Position numbers and translations under genes: made by a program
The notes under the pieces: model-generated
What the model was told of the DNA's origin: nothing
What the model saw: the letters and a program-made list of their open reading frames with translations, nothing else
Databases searched by the model: none
Part shown: positions 54,838-64,000 of the stretch, in pieces
Layout: each line of letters opens with the position of its first letter
Numbering within the stretch: the stretch's first letter is position 1
Assembly: GCF_003628505.1 (NCBI RefSeq)
Contig: NZ_RBZP01000003.1
Location: 1 to 64,000 of the forward strand
From: Oceanobacillus halophilus
GTDB taxonomy: Bacteria > Bacillota > Bacilli > Bacillales > Amphibacillaceae
Reading direction: 5' to 3'
Length of the DNA stretch: 64,000 bases

Positions 54838-55207
54838 CAGGGGCGTGCCCACAGGGGCGTGCCAGGCACCCCCCGAAAAAGAGATAGTTCGCAATCACAG
54901 TCGTGACGAGGGATACCACATTCGACAAAATCCGGGGCGTGCCAGGCACCACCCGAATAAGAGCTAGTACTCAAACACTGCCGTGACCTGGGGCAAGGCG
55001 TTTGACAAAATCCGGGGCGTGCCAATCCGGGGCGTGCCAGGCACCTCCCGAATAAGAGCTAGTACTCAAACACTGCCGTGACTGGGGTAAGGTGTTCGAC
55101 AAAACCCGGGGCGTGCCAGGCACCACCCGAACAAGAGCTAGTACTCAAACACTGCTGTGACCTGACATAAGGCATTTGACAAAAATCGGGAAGTAACAGG
55201 CACCTAG
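54838..55207 (+). repeat. Tandem array of ~80-bp units containing GTGCCAGGCACC, about 5 copies
   Basis: Each unit reads TTTGACAAAATCCGGGGC, the palindrome GTGCCAGGCACC, an ACCCGAATAAGAGC segment, ACTCAAACACTG and CCGTGACCTGGG. Unit starts at 54921, 55001, 55095 and 55175 give an 80-bp period, broken once by a 14-bp internal duplication (AATCCGGGGCGTGCC). It fills the pbuG-chemoreceptor gap. One strand holds an 86-codon frame, which is just translated repeat. Confidence 0.9.
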
Positions 55208-55268
55208 TGTGACGAAAGTCCTGGTTTTTTGTGTGTTTTCTGATAAGATTAAATAGGGGGTTTTTACT

Positions 55269-56963
55269 ATGCGAAGGACATTAACGTGGAGATTGGGATT
55301 AATTATTATTGGGGTTATTGTGGCAACCGTTATTATTAATTCCATTACTACATATAACACTGCTTATGATAGCCTTTATCAGGCTGCAGGAGCAGAAGCT
55401 TACGGTTGTGCAAATATTACTACTGGACTTTTAAATGAACAAGATATTGAGGATTTGCAGAATGGGAATAGAAGTCATGAGATTGGCAAAAAACTGAACT
55501 GGACGATTGATCATAAGAGTATATTTGAGGATCATTATATTCTCAGCTTAGATGGAGAAATTCTAGCACTTGACGATAATCTTAAAGAGCAAGGTTTTGC
55601 TATTGGTGACGAGTTTCGTATGGATGAAGAGGCTGTCCAAACTTTAAAAGATAAGAAGCATTCAACATACTCAGAAATATATGAGTTCGGTGGGATGGAG
55701 CGGATATCTGGCTATGCGCCGATATTTAAAGATCATGATTCTTCCAAAGAAATTGTTGCAATTAGTGTCATCGACTTTGATGCTGATATTGTAGCAGAGC
55801 GTACGTGGGATGTTGTGAAAGAGGGAATTATTATTGGTTTTATTCCTTTATTGATTGCGGCTGTTGTAACGTTATTTTTAATTAGGAAGAAAACAAAACC
55901 AATTTCAACGCTTATTGAACGAACTAGAATGATTGCAAATGGTGATATTACTGAAAAGAATATGAACATTAAAAGTAAAGATGAAGTTGGAGATCTGGCC
56001 AATAACTTAAATGAGATGTCCGCAAACTTGAGACAAGTCATTACAACCATTAAAGCGACATCGGATGATTTAGTTGAGAATGCTGATTATACGTCTTCCT
56101 CCATGAATGAGATGAAGTTAGCCCTTGAGCATGTATCTAGTAATATGGAAGAAGTGGCGGCTGGTACTTCAGATGGTGCAGAGATGACAACAGAGACTTC
56201 TGAATCATTAGTTGATCTAGCTAAACTTATTCAGTCATCCAGTGAAAAAGCAGATACTAGTGTGAATAGTGCTGAGTATACAATGGAAGCTGCGAAAAAC
56301 GGTAAACAAAAGGTAGAAGAAATTGAAGAAAGAATGAAGGCTATTAAAACATCATCAACTGAATCCAAACAAAAAATAGAATACTTAAATGCCTATACTA
56401 CAGAAATACAAAAAATAACAGAAACAATTACAGGTATTGCAGATCAAACCAATTTACTAGCTCTAAACGCAGCAATAGAAGCGGCAAGAGCTGGTGAACA
56501 TGGAAAGGGCTTTGCGGTTGTTGCAGATGAAATTAGAAAACTAGCAGAACAGTCAAACAAAGAAGCTTCATCAGTAGGGAAGGTTATTGCAAAAATCACT
56601 GCAAATATATCAGAAACCGTAGAAAGCATGGAAGGGAGTCATCAACATGTTGAAGCAGGAGTCCAAACCGTTAATGAAACAGGGGAAGTACTTGAAAATA
56701 TAAGAAATGCAGTTAGTAATATTGCAGAAGAAATTAGCAGCTTAACCGCATTGATCCATGATGAAGCAAGTACTTCAGAGCAAATCGTTCATCATGTCAA
56801 GCAATTAGAAAAGGCCCATGAAAATATGGCCGCAAGTGCGCAAGGTGTATCAGCAGCAACAGAAGAATCGACTGCATCTGCAGAAGAAGTAGCAAATCGT
56901 TCTTCTAAATTAGCAGATATAGCTAAGCAATTGAACATGATTGTAAATAAATTTAAATTATAA
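55269..56963 (+). CDS. Methyl-accepting chemotaxis protein (564 aa)
   Basis: Membrane helix at about 7-28, an extracytoplasmic sensor region of ~160 residues (Cache-like), second helix at about 190-211, HAMP domain ([20 protein letters not shown]) and a signalling domain with the hairpin tip [20 protein letters not shown]. Transmits ligand binding to CheA/CheW at the cell pole. Ligand unknown. AGGGGG is placed correctly before ATG. No che genes are nearby, so it is an orphan receptor. Confidence 0.93.
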   Translation: MRRTLTWRLGLIIIGVIVATVIINSITTYNTAYDSLYQAAGAEAYGCANITTGLLNEQDIEDLQNGNRSHEIGKKLNWTIDHKSIFEDHYILSLDGEILALDDNLKEQGFAIGDEFRMDEEAVQTLKDKKHSTYSEIYEFGGMERISGYAPIFKDHDSSKEIVAISVIDFDADIVAERTWDVVKEGIIIGFIPLLIAAVVTLFLIRKKTKPISTLIERTRMIANGDITEKNMNIKSKDEVGDLANNLNEMSANLRQVITTIKATSDDLVENADYTSSSMNEMKLALEHVSSNMEEVAAGTSDGAEMTTETSESLVDLAKLIQSSSEKADTSVNSAEYTMEAAKNGKQKVEEIEERMKAIKTSSTESKQKIEYLNAYTTEIQKITETITGIADQTNLLALNAAIEAARAGEHGKGFAVVADEIRKLAEQSNKEASSVGKVIAKITANISETVESMEGSHQHVEAGVQTVNETGEVLENIRNAVSNIAEEISSLTALIHDEASTSEQIVHHVKQLEKAHENMAASAQGVSAATEESTASAEEVANRSSKLADIAKQLNMIVNKFKL

Positions 56964-56964
56964 A

Positions 56965-57001
56965 AAAAGCCAGGAACTCTTAGGAGGAGGTTCCTGGCTT
57001 T
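56965..57001 (+). terminator. Terminator after the chemoreceptor gene
   Basis: AAAGCCAGGAACT / GGTTCCTGGCTTT hairpin directly after the stop. Confidence 0.88.
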
Positions 57002-57051
57002 ATGCTTAATATGCAGAATTTCACAACTTCCAAATGAAAGTGAAACAACCG

Positions 57052-57164
57052 TTCGACAAACTTCGGGAAGTGCCAGGCACGAGCTGAAAAGTGCCTGTTC
57101 TAAATCCCAACCGTGACCTAGGTTTGAGCATTCGACAAAATCCGGGAAGTGCCAGGCACCAATA
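57052..57164 (+). repeat. GTGCCAGGCACC-family tandem pair, ~79-bp unit
   Basis: Two units with TTCGACAAA-CTTCGGGAA or ATCCGGGAA followed by GTGCCAGGCAC and a CCAACCGTGACCTAGG spacer, matching the array at 54.8-55.2 kb. Confidence 0.88.
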
Positions 57165-57178
57165 AGAACCACTCGTGT

Positions 57179-58345
57179 TTATCCTCTTGCTTTGTTTTGT
57201 TTTCCGTATGGGAGTATATGATAAATGGTGAGTAATATGGTTCCGATAGCTGCTAAGCTTCCCATGAGAAGGTATAATGATTCTCCACCAAAGTTATCCA
57301 TGATAACTCCACCTGTTAGGGATCCGATAATTCCTGATAGACCAAAGAATACAGCGAAGAAAACGAGATGTCCTGTTGCTTGCAGGATCTTTGGAATTAA
57401 TCGAGTCACATATTCAAAGGCTGCGGTATAAAATACACCAAAGGTTAACCCATGTAAGAATTGCAGTGCAATAATATAAATTGGATCATCTATTGCAGCA
57501 TAAAGGAACCAACGAAGCGAGAATAGAATTCCTGCAGCAATAATGAAAACTAAGGTATGGAATTTCTTAAACCAGAATCTGGCAAAGGCGAAAATAGCTG
57601 CTTCCGCGATTACACCCATAAACCACGCTAAACCAACTAGTCCTTCCGTGCCTCCAAGTTCTGTGATATATAGCCCCATATAACTGTCATTCATTCGGTG
57701 ACTGGTGGTAATGAACACAACTAATGCCAAGAAGATAAGAAAAGGTTTATTTTTAATAATCATCTCTACATCTTTTAAACGAACAGGTTCTGATTCTACT
57801 TTAGCATCCTTCAATTTAATGGTGGCAACCATGGCCATCATCCCAAAGAATAAATAAGGAAACAGCATATACTGAATTCCAACTTGTGCAAGTATTTCCC
57901 CGACTACTAAAGAAGAAATCGCAAATCCAATGGAACCCCAAGTGCGAATCGATCCAAAAGCGATATTCAAATCATCTGCACGCCGCTGTGCCAGACTATC
58001 CCCAAGTGCGCCAATCGGGGTGGTGAAAAAGTAAAACACAGCTCCCATTAGAATAATCGTGATTAATGTATTCATTTGAAAGAAGAGGGTACTTCCGACA
58101 AGAAGTCCGATAACACATATAAATAAGACCCATTTTATGGTCTTAAACTTATCACTCATATATCCCCAAAATGGCTGGGCAAACATAGAAGCAAGCGGTC
58201 CAATTGCCAATACCCAACCGATTTGCGTTTGATTTAATTCTTTATATTGTAAATATAATGGTAAAAAACTCAGAATAACGGTATTAGAAGCGTGAAAACT
58301 GAATAATAGTGTTTTTAAAGGTAGTAATGATTCACTTCTAGCCAA
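57179..58345 (-). CDS. MFS transporter, YwbF-like (388 aa)
   Basis: Twelve predicted helices; the start FSFHASNTVILSFLPLYLQY and the loop GYMSDKFKTIKWVLF are typical of the MFS_1-like/nucleoside-symporter-like group that includes B. subtilis YwbF. Substrate unknown. Start is TTG 58345, preceded by GGAGAGAA. Single gene; its 3' end abuts the GTGCCAGGCACC repeats. Confidence 0.85.
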   Translation of the reverse strand: MARSESLLPLKTLLFSFHASNTVILSFLPLYLQYKELNQTQIGWVLAIGPLASMFAQPFWGYMSDKFKTIKWVLFICVIGLLVGSTLFFQMNTLITIILMGAVFYFFTTPIGALGDSLAQRRADDLNIAFGSIRTWGSIGFAISSLVVGEILAQVGIQYMLFPYLFFGMMAMVATIKLKDAKVESEPVRLKDVEMIIKNKPFLIFLALVVFITTSHRMNDSYMGLYITELGGTEGLVGLAWFMGVIAEAAIFAFARFWFKKFHTLVFIIAAGILFSLRWFLYAAIDDPIYIIALQFLHGLTFGVFYTAAFEYVTRLIPKILQATGHLVFFAVFFGLSGIIGSLTGGVIMDNFGGESLYLLMGSLAAIGTILLTIYHILPYGKQNKARG

Positions 58346-58507
58346 AATTTTCTCTCCAATCTTAGGTGATTTATCGTTTGCATGTTCCTAAACTATAACA
58401 TTTTTTTAATTAAATGTGTTTAATTGAGCAAAAAATAAAGGTAGACAACTAGAAAGTAAAATATTAGAATAGAATTAATTTTTTTATTAATTAGAGGAGG
58501 GGACCAT

Positions 58508-59218
58508 TTGAAACCTTTCATTGGAGTGACGTCTTCCATGGAGATTGATCAGTCACATTATGCTGTTAATACTAGTAATATTAAGGCGATTATTCGAGCT
58601 GGAGGGATGCCTGTCATGCTTCCTTATACGTTGGAGGATGAGGATCTTCATCAATTAGCGAATCAATTAGATGGTTTATATGCTACAGGTGGTTATGATA
58701 TTGATCCAACTTTGTTTGATGAAGAGCCCCATCCGCAGCTCGGTACCATCATTCCCGCACGTGACCACTTTGAGATAGAATTGATGAAAAGGATGCTGGA
58801 ATTGGATAAGCCAATTCTAGGTGTCTGCCGTGGCAGTCAAACGTTGAACATTGCTGGTGGAGGAGATATGTATCAGGACATTTATGCACAAATAGATACC
58901 GAATTGCTACAACATGCTCAAAAAGCTCCACGCGAACATGCCTCGCATTTTGTTGATGTTCTCGAGAATTCCCTCCTTCATCAATTAACCGGGAAGAGGA
59001 GGCTCCGTGTCAACAGTTATCATCATCAAGCAAATCGTGGAGTTACAGAGCCATTCCAAGTTAGTGGCTTAGCTAGTGATGGAATAATTGAAGCAGTAGA
59101 AAGTAAGGGTCATAGATTTGTGCTAGGAGTTCAGTGGCATCCGGAGGCAATGGTAGATGAATCCTCACAGAAAATTTATGCAGGGTTTATGAAGGCATGT
59201 AAAAAGGATTTGGCTTAA
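58508..59218 (+). CDS. Class I glutamine amidotransferase-like peptidase C26 (gamma-glutamyl-GABA hydrolase type)
   Basis: 236 residues with nucleophile Cys in GVCRGSQTLNIAGGG and His/Glu in GVQWHPEAM, the C26 triad. Members hydrolyse gamma-glutamyl amides (PuuD-type) or gamma-glutamyl peptides. TTG 58508 follows GAGGAGGGG. It precedes a nitronate monooxygenase by 51 bp; no puu genes are adjacent. Confidence 0.88.
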   Translation: MKPFIGVTSSMEIDQSHYAVNTSNIKAIIRAGGMPVMLPYTLEDEDLHQLANQLDGLYATGGYDIDPTLFDEEPHPQLGTIIPARDHFEIELMKRMLELDKPILGVCRGSQTLNIAGGGDMYQDIYAQIDTELLQHAQKAPREHASHFVDVLENSLLHQLTGKRRLRVNSYHHQANRGVTEPFQVSGLASDGIIEAVESKGHRFVLGVQWHPEAMVDESSQKIYAGFMKACKKDLA

Positions 59219-59269
59219 ACCATGTAGAAATATATAAATAACTAGTTCTAGCTAAAATGAGGTGTAGGC

Positions 59270-60337
59270 ATGCTTCCAAATAAAATAACAGATCTTTTTA
59301 AAATTAAGTATCCAATTATTCAAGCACCAATGGCTGGAGGAATTACAACTGAACAGTTGGTTGCAGCTGTTTCCAATCATGGAGGCTTAGGAATGATTGG
59401 TGCTGGTTATATGTCCTCGGAAAGTTTGAAAACGTTAATCAGAGAAGTGAAGAAATCCACAGAACAGCCTTTTGGGGTTAATGTATTTGTCCCAGATGAA
59501 TTCGAAGTTTCACAACAAGATGTTAATGCAGCTAAACAGACACTACAACCCTATCAGAATGAATTAGATATTCAACAGCCTGAGGTTCAACTACCTAAAG
59601 TGACAGATGCTTTTCAAACGTATCATGACCAGATTCAGATTATTATAGACGAAAAGGTTCCTATCTGTTCGTTTACTTTTGGGATCCCGTCTAAAGAAAT
59701 GATGGAAAAACTAAAGCAGCATGGAGTGACTGTAGTAGGGACAGCAACAACAGTTAAAGAGGCCCAGGAAATTGAAAAATTAGGAATGGACGCTGTCGTT
59801 GCACAGGGAAGTGAAGCGGGTGGGCATCGTGGAAATTTCCTAAGTCAGACAGAAAAAAGTCTCATAGGAACGATGTCGCTTGTTCCACAAGTTGCAGATG
59901 CAGTAGAAATTCCGGTTATTGCAGCAGGAGGAATAATGGACAGAAGAGGACTAAAAGCTTCGATTTGTCTTGGTGCATTGGGCGTTCAAATGGGTACTGC
60001 CTTCCTAACGTGCGTGGAAAGTGGGGTCCATCCATTGCATAAGAAGACACTTCTTCAGTCGACGGAAGAGGAAACAACTTTGACTCGTGCATTTTCTGGA
60101 AAATGGGCAAGGGGGATCAATAATCGTTACATTCAGGAAATGAAAAAGAATGAAGAGAAACTTCCAGCCTTTCCTGTGCTAAATGTTCTAACACAACCAA
60201 TTCGAAAAGCTGCTGCATCACAAAACAAGATCGAATTTATGTCATTATGGTCTGGTCAGAGTCCGAGATTAGCAAAGAAGCAAAATGTACAGGAATTGAT
60301 CAAACAAATCATTTCAGATCCTGAAATAATAAACTAA
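59270..60337 (+). CDS. Nitronate monooxygenase / 2-nitropropane dioxygenase family (355 aa)
   Basis: FMN-dependent TIM barrel with QAPMAGGITTEQLVAAVSNH at the start, AQGSEAGGHRG phosphate-binding loop and IAAGGIMDRRG. Oxidises nitronates such as propionate-3-nitronate to less toxic products. TGAGGTG precedes ATG. No terminator hairpin is evident; a dispersed repeat follows immediately. Confidence 0.9.
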   Translation: MLPNKITDLFKIKYPIIQAPMAGGITTEQLVAAVSNHGGLGMIGAGYMSSESLKTLIREVKKSTEQPFGVNVFVPDEFEVSQQDVNAAKQTLQPYQNELDIQQPEVQLPKVTDAFQTYHDQIQIIIDEKVPICSFTFGIPSKEMMEKLKQHGVTVVGTATTVKEAQEIEKLGMDAVVAQGSEAGGHRGNFLSQTEKSLIGTMSLVPQVADAVEIPVIAAGGIMDRRGLKASICLGALGVQMGTAFLTCVESGVHPLHKKTLLQSTEEETTLTRAFSGKWARGINNRYIQEMKKNEEKLPAFPVLNVLTQPIRKAAASQNKIEFMSLWSGQSPRLAKKQNVQELIKQIISDPEIIN

Positions 60338-60344
60338 GGATTTT

Positions 60345-60785
60345 TTTCTAAAAGATTTTTGCCTTATGTACCATTATTTTATTTCACATTTAGTATAGAA
60401 TGTGAATATCTTTAATTCAGAAAAGTGTCGTTCGCAGTTACTTATTGATGAAGTCATGACATTCGCTTTGGCAGAACACTTTGCTTGGATAGATGCTCAG
60501 ATTTTTTGAGTTTAAGGCTTATAATTACGTATAATACCGTTTTATTCATAAAACCAGCATATTTTTTTATACAGGCAGAGCAGGCAACATAGTGGTGGAA
60601 AGACAGGGAGACTCCTTGAAAAAAGATTTCTCACGAAGATGAAGCGTTCCTTTTCCTGAGGAAAAACGTCTAGGTAAAGTTTATATAGAGCGATAGAGTA
60701 GGCTCAGCAGCGCACGCGGAAATCGTAGTGTATTTCCGCAGCGGTGTTAAGCACATTACTATGAATTCAGAATATCAACCATTTC
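60345..60785. repeat. Dispersed repeat element, copy at 60 kb
   Basis: Contains TTTCTAAAAGATTTTTGCC (reverse terminal block), ATCTTTAATTCAGAA, GCAGGCAACATAGTGG, GGGAGACTCC, ACGCGGAAATCGTAGTG, GTATTTCCGCAG and GAATTCAGAATATCAACC. These are the same blocks as at 51.3-51.6 kb and 14.8 kb in recombined order. Fills the gap between convergent genes; no ORF. Confidence 0.72.
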
Positions 60786-60854
60786 AATTAACTGTAACGT
60801 TAAATAGCAACAAAATATATGACTCAAGCAAAAATGAAAGATTGTTTTATTTAA

Positions 60855-62138
60855 TTAGACTTCATTTACAACATTTGGTTCTTTCTCCTTAAAGCGTAAT
60901 CGAAAAGTAGCTGCATCCATATTGGCCACTCTCGGCAATTTTCTTAGAGTGGGATGTAACAGCCAAACAACGGATACGAATAAAATCCCAGATCCAGTTA
61001 TGGAAAAAATGAATTGTGGAGAGAATACACTAGCTAAATAACCACCAGCCAGTGACCCAATAGGCATGGCTACAACACTCATGCTTCTCGTTATCGAATT
61101 TATTCTTCCTAAGAAGTTATTTGGGACAATCGTTTGAATGACGGCTGCAAATAGAACATTGGTTGCACCGACAGGAATCCATGCTAAGCCAAAAAGGATA
61201 ACTCCAAATAAAGTAGAGGATGAGAACGGACTAACTATCCATAAAATTCCACCGATTGCAAATGCTAGTATAGTAAGTTTGCCCAATGGCAGTTTGCCGA
61301 ATAAAGAACTGATTAATGCACCAATTAAACTTCCAATAGACAATGCCGCTAGATAGAAACCATACCACTGAGCTCCGCCTTGATAATCGGCATAAGCAGG
61401 TAACACTGCCTGGGCAGCTCCAATTGCAAAATTACATAAAACCGAACCTAGTAGAAAGGTGGCAAGTAATGAGTGAAACACTATGGAAAAGCCTTCTTTT
61501 AATTCTCTGGTATAGCTTTTTATAACGTCTTTCGCTGTTTTCTTTTGATTGGATTTTTTTATCGCTTGTTTTGGAAATTTAAGTACTGCAAATAGTAAGA
61601 TAGCAACAGCAAATGTAATGGAGTCGGCAAGAAACAGTGTAATAGCTCCAAATGAAACGATAAGAATCCCAGAAATCGCATTGAAAACTAGATCCACACC
61701 TTGATAGGCAAAGGAAAAGAGGGAATTCCCTTTAACTAGATCATCCTTTTTTAGAACAATCGGTAATGCTTTTGTTTGAGCAGGATAGGCGAATTGCTCT
61801 ATGAATGAAACAATCGGCATAATGATTAACACCAATTGAACAGTTAATACGTCAAAGTAGTAGGTCAATGGAATAAGAAAAATAAGGAAGCATTGTAATA
61901 GTTGCGTACTTATCAGTACTTTTTTTATTGGCCAACGATCAACGAAAGGTCCCGTAAGAAATTGTAATGCCATAGGAAGCATAGTTAGAAAACCTGCTAA
62001 TCCAGAATAAAAGGCATTACCACCCAAATCGTACACTAACCACATAGCAGCAACATAATAAATACTATCGCCAATATTGGTAACTAGCCTACCTAAAAAT
62101 AAGAAAAGAAAATTGTGATTTCGTACTAGCCATTTCAT
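60855..62138 (-). CDS. MFS transporter (multidrug/macrolide-efflux-like, 427 aa)
   Basis: Twelve helices of the MFS_3 type: FLFLFLGRLVTNIGDSIYYV start and LLASLLFSEW-unrelated core, with LIGALISSLFGKLPLGKLTI in the second half. Exporter of drugs or siderophores by family. It lies 70 bp downstream of an ArsR-like regulator on the same strand, so it is probably controlled by it. GGAGTG precedes ATG. Confidence 0.83.
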   Translation of the reverse strand: MKWLVRNHNFLFLFLGRLVTNIGDSIYYVAAMWLVYDLGGNAFYSGLAGFLTMLPMALQFLTGPFVDRWPIKKVLISTQLLQCFLIFLIPLTYYFDVLTVQLVLIIMPIVSFIEQFAYPAQTKALPIVLKKDDLVKGNSLFSFAYQGVDLVFNAISGILIVSFGAITLFLADSITFAVAILLFAVLKFPKQAIKKSNQKKTAKDVIKSYTRELKEGFSIVFHSLLATFLLGSVLCNFAIGAAQAVLPAYADYQGGAQWYGFYLAALSIGSLIGALISSLFGKLPLGKLTILAFAIGGILWIVSPFSSSTLFGVILFGLAWIPVGATNVLFAAVIQTIVPNNFLGRINSITRSMSVVAMPIGSLAGGYLASVFSPQFIFSITGSGILFVSVVWLLHPTLRKLPRVANMDAATFRLRFKEKEPNVVNEV

Positions 62139-62208
62139 GATCCATCACTCCGTTTCAAATATTTAATCGGTCGAATAAATTTGACCGTTGTAGAAATAAA
62201 AAAGAATC

Positions 62209-62832
62209 TTACTTGGATTCCTTTTTATCATCAAACTGTTCAAATAAAGGTTCATCAACCTGAAATCCATATGCGGTAATATGATACAGCTTTCCATTTG
62301 GATCTTTTTCTGCGGATTTATGTTCCTCTCTAAGTTCCTCCATTAGTTGATGGAATTTTTTAATGAACTTCTTGAAATTTCCTTCCGTTATTGTGATTTC
62401 GTAGATAGTACTTAAGTATGGCCATTCACTATAGTCATCCGTTGTATCTTTACTTTGAAAGGCCATATCCGGTGCTGTTAACAGTCGTGTTCGTGATCGG
62501 TCCATCATTTGCAACAGCATTGCCTTTGTTGCTTCACTAACCTCTTCCACGTGTGGCATTAAATCGGGAGAGGGTACAAAACCAGTTGCGACAGCGCGGT
62601 AGAATTTTTGAACAATCCCGTTTTTTTCCTCGGTTTTAACCACTTTGATCAAACCATTCTTCGCAAGCTCCTTTAAGTGATAATGTATCTTTGCTCTTGA
62701 TAAATCCAACAGTTCAGCGAGTTGCTGGCCAGTGAACGGCTTTTCAATTAATCGCATCATCATTTTAGCTCGTAATGGGTCACTGATAGCCTTTAATTGG
62801 TCATAGGAATCAATGGTCGAGACTTGTTTCAT
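62209..62832 (-). CDS. ArsR-like (HTH_20) transcriptional regulator (207 aa)
   Basis: N-terminal winged helix (YDQLKAISDPLRAKMMMRLI, GQQLAELLDLSRAKIHYHLK) and a longer C-terminal domain than simple ArsR sensors. No ArsR-type Cys metal motif is visible, so a small organic ligand is more likely. It is the first gene of a two-gene unit with the MFS exporter. CGGAGGG precedes ATG. Confidence 0.85.
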   Translation of the reverse strand: MKQVSTIDSYDQLKAISDPLRAKMMMRLIEKPFTGQQLAELLDLSRAKIHYHLKELAKNGLIKVVKTEEKNGIVQKFYRAVATGFVPSPDLMPHVEEVSEATKAMLLQMMDRSRTRLLTAPDMAFQSKDTTDDYSEWPYLSTIYEITITEGNFKKFIKKFHQLMEELREEHKSAEKDPNGKLYHITAYGFQVDEPLFEQFDDKKESK

Positions 62833-62912
62833 TATTCATCCCTCCGTTATATGTTTTTACTCGGTAAAATTTATTTGACTGTAGTATAGCATAGTTTAGT
62901 ATCAGGTGTAAA

Positions 62913-62944
62913 CTGAGATGGGGAATTAATATTCCCCACCTCAG
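62913..62944 (-). terminator. Hairpin downstream of msrA
   Basis: CTGAGATGGGGAAT / ATTCCCCACCTCAG with TTAA loop; probably ends msrA transcription, although the T-run on the minus strand is short. Confidence 0.65.
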
Positions 62945-62976
62945 CAGTTTATGAGAAGCTTTCGTGAAGGCAATCG

Positions 62977-63504
62977 TTATTTCTTCCAAACTATTTCAAT
63001 AAACTCATCGCGTCCAGATTTATCCCGGTCTTCTTTATATTCCTTCTCATTCTTTTTATAAAAATCTTGATGATATTCTTCGGCTGGATAGAAAGTAACG
63101 GCTGGGAGAATTTCCGTAACAACAGGTTTAGAAAACTTCCCGCTTTCGTCCAATGCTTTTTTACTTGTTTCTGCTATGGCCTGTTGTTCATCATCATGGT
63201 AAAAAATGGCTGTACGGTATTGATCCCCACGATCATGAAATTGTCCGCCAGCATCGGTCGGATCAATTTGCTTCCAGTACAAATCAATTATCGTTTCATA
63301 GTTCATAATAGAAGCATCATAAGTAATCTCCACTGCCTCATAATGGCCGGTGGTTCCAGTTTTCACTTGCTCATAGGTTGGATTTTTCACATGACCACCT
63401 GTATAACCAGAAATAACACTTTTGACACCGTTCCACTGGTCAAACGGTTTGACCATACACCAAAAACAGCCACCAGCAAATGTTGCCTTTTTTATATTCG
63501 CCAA
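62977..63504 (-). CDS. msrA: Peptide methionine-S-sulfoxide reductase
   Basis: 175 residues with the catalytic GGCFWC motif (Cys13) near the N-terminus and the conserved Glu in [10 protein letters not shown]. Reduces S-methionine sulfoxide in proteins. Start is TTG 63504, correctly spaced from AGGAGTG. No MsrB domain or gene is adjacent. Confidence 0.95.
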   Translation of the reverse strand: MANIKKATFAGGCFWCMVKPFDQWNGVKSVISGYTGGHVKNPTYEQVKTGTTGHYEAVEITYDASIMNYETIIDLYWKQIDPTDAGGQFHDRGDQYRTAIFYHDDEQQAIAETSKKALDESGKFSKPVVTEILPAVTFYPAEEYHQDFYKKNEKEYKEDRDKSGRDEFIEIVWKK

Positions 63505-63544
63505 ATTGGTTCACTCCTATGTACAAAATCAATCTTTTTATATG

Positions 63545-63690
63545 GCTCTTTTATGAAGGCTCTTTTCTAAAAGATTGTTGCTTTTTACCTTACATTTTAT
63601 GAAAATTGTTGATTACTTTAATTCAGAATACAGAAGCGACAGCTACACTATTCTAGTTTCTACCAAATAAAAAAACGAAGCAACAAAATA
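63545..63690 (-). repeat. Dispersed repeat element, reverse terminal copy
   Basis: On the minus strand: GAATTAAAGTAATCAACAAT, AAAATGTAAGG, AAAAAGCAACAATCTTTTAG, GAAAAGAGCC, matching 51480-51567. The plus-strand side (CAGCTACACTATTCTAGTTT) matches the end of copy 1 near 5935. Confidence 0.72.
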
Positions 63691-63826
63691 CGAAAGAGTC
63701 TTCTAATAATCTATTTTTCTAGGAAAGTAGAATATGAAATTCTTTCTGCAAAAATCGGGCTTTGCTAAGCCTAAGTTTTCTAATAGAATAAAGATACTAT
63801 AACATATCTTTAAAGCAGGTGAAATA

Positions 63827-64000
63827 ATGGAAGAGCCTTATGTACATATAATTTTTAAAGGAGAAGGGGATAGGGCATCGAGGGAAAAGTTTTGGTTGGA
63901 AAAGGTTGGCTTTTCTCAAAAGAATAATGAGGATCATGCTATCTTTGCGTACCCAATTAAACACTATACGTATTGGCAGCAAGAAGAGGTTGATTTTAAG
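63827..64000 (+). CDS. Hypothetical protein, 3' end outside window (58 codons visible)
   Basis: Start ATG 63827 with AGGTGA at correct spacing; visible product MEEPYVHIIFKGEGDRASRE and onward is soluble and charged with several aromatic residues (HYTYWQQEE). No recognised family from this fragment. Confidence 0.55.
   Translation, partial: MEEPYVHIIFKGEGDRASREKFWLEKVGFSQKNNEDHAIFAYPIKHYTYWQQEEVDFK

Noticed and set aside
54765-55025. 86-codon minus-strand ORF after pbuG
   Set aside because: Translation of the GTGCCAGGCACC units; no start signals.

Overview
The window looks like chromosome of a low-GC, endospore-forming Bacillaceae bacterium, probably a moderately halophilic or halotolerant genus of the Oceanobacillus/Virgibacillus type. 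The evidence is AT-rich DNA, strong AGGAGG ribosome binding sites with frequent TTG/GTG starts, a GerA-type germinant receptor operon, a CwlJ-like cortex hydrolase, DUF3231 proteins, a large glycine-betaine/carnitine locus, and the B. subtilis-like order moxR-DUF58-transglutaminase-guaA-pbuG. The genus is inferred from gene content, not from a marker gene.

Layout. 1-0.9 kb: a broken reading frame with a lanthipeptide-like Cys/Ser/Thr tail, then a small unknown gene and a truncated retropepsin-like gene. 0.9-2.8 kb: a P1B metal ATPase with an unusual CPG motif. 3.1-3.6 kb: a 42-bp tandem array. 3.7-5.7 kb: a LysR regulator divergent from azlCD. 6.4-14.5 kb: an OpuC-type osmoprotectant importer, an S15/CocE hydrolase, a GbsR-like regulator and three enzymes that together match conversion of L-carnitine to glycine betaine. 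15-19 kb: an unknown small protein, Ctc/L25, and an M20 amidohydrolase with a DHA2 exporter. 19.5-24.8 kb: a two-component system plus three-gene ABC transporter of the linearmycin-resistance (LnrJK-LMN) type. 24.9-32 kb: a DUF3231 protein, a MarR regulator, an AraC regulator divergent from a GH3 glycosidase, a frameshifted small membrane gene and an Old Yellow Enzyme homologue. 32-39.7 kb: a sporulation/germination island (cwlJ, a membrane protein, two DUF3231 genes, gerABC and a 55-residue possible D subunit). 39.7-46 kb: DUF2071, a glutamate-synthase-like FMN protein with a low-complexity tail, an amidase, a 20-bp tandem array and an AbgT transporter. 46-54.8 kb: moxR-DUF58-transglutaminase, guaA and pbuG, with guanine riboswitches before guaA and pbuG. 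55-64 kb: a chemoreceptor, a C26 peptidase, nitronate monooxygenase, two MFS transporters (one with an ArsR-like regulator), msrA and a partial gene.

How the genes work together. The 6.4-14.5 kb cluster is the clearest functional unit. OpuCA-CD would import carnitine or betaine. The dehydrogenase, the BKACE (DUF849) enzyme and the hotdog thioesterase would oxidise carnitine, cleave 3-dehydrocarnitine with acetyl-CoA, and release glycine betaine. The GbsR-like protein is the likely sensor, and the S15-family hydrolase may feed in an esterified precursor. No terminator is visible inside the cluster, so it may be a single transcript.

Non-coding structure is abundant: two unrelated short-period tandem arrays, a family of ~80-bp units built around GTGCCAGGCACC, and a dispersed longer repeat family with fragments at seven places, one cluster of which lies between the first guanine riboswitch and guaA.
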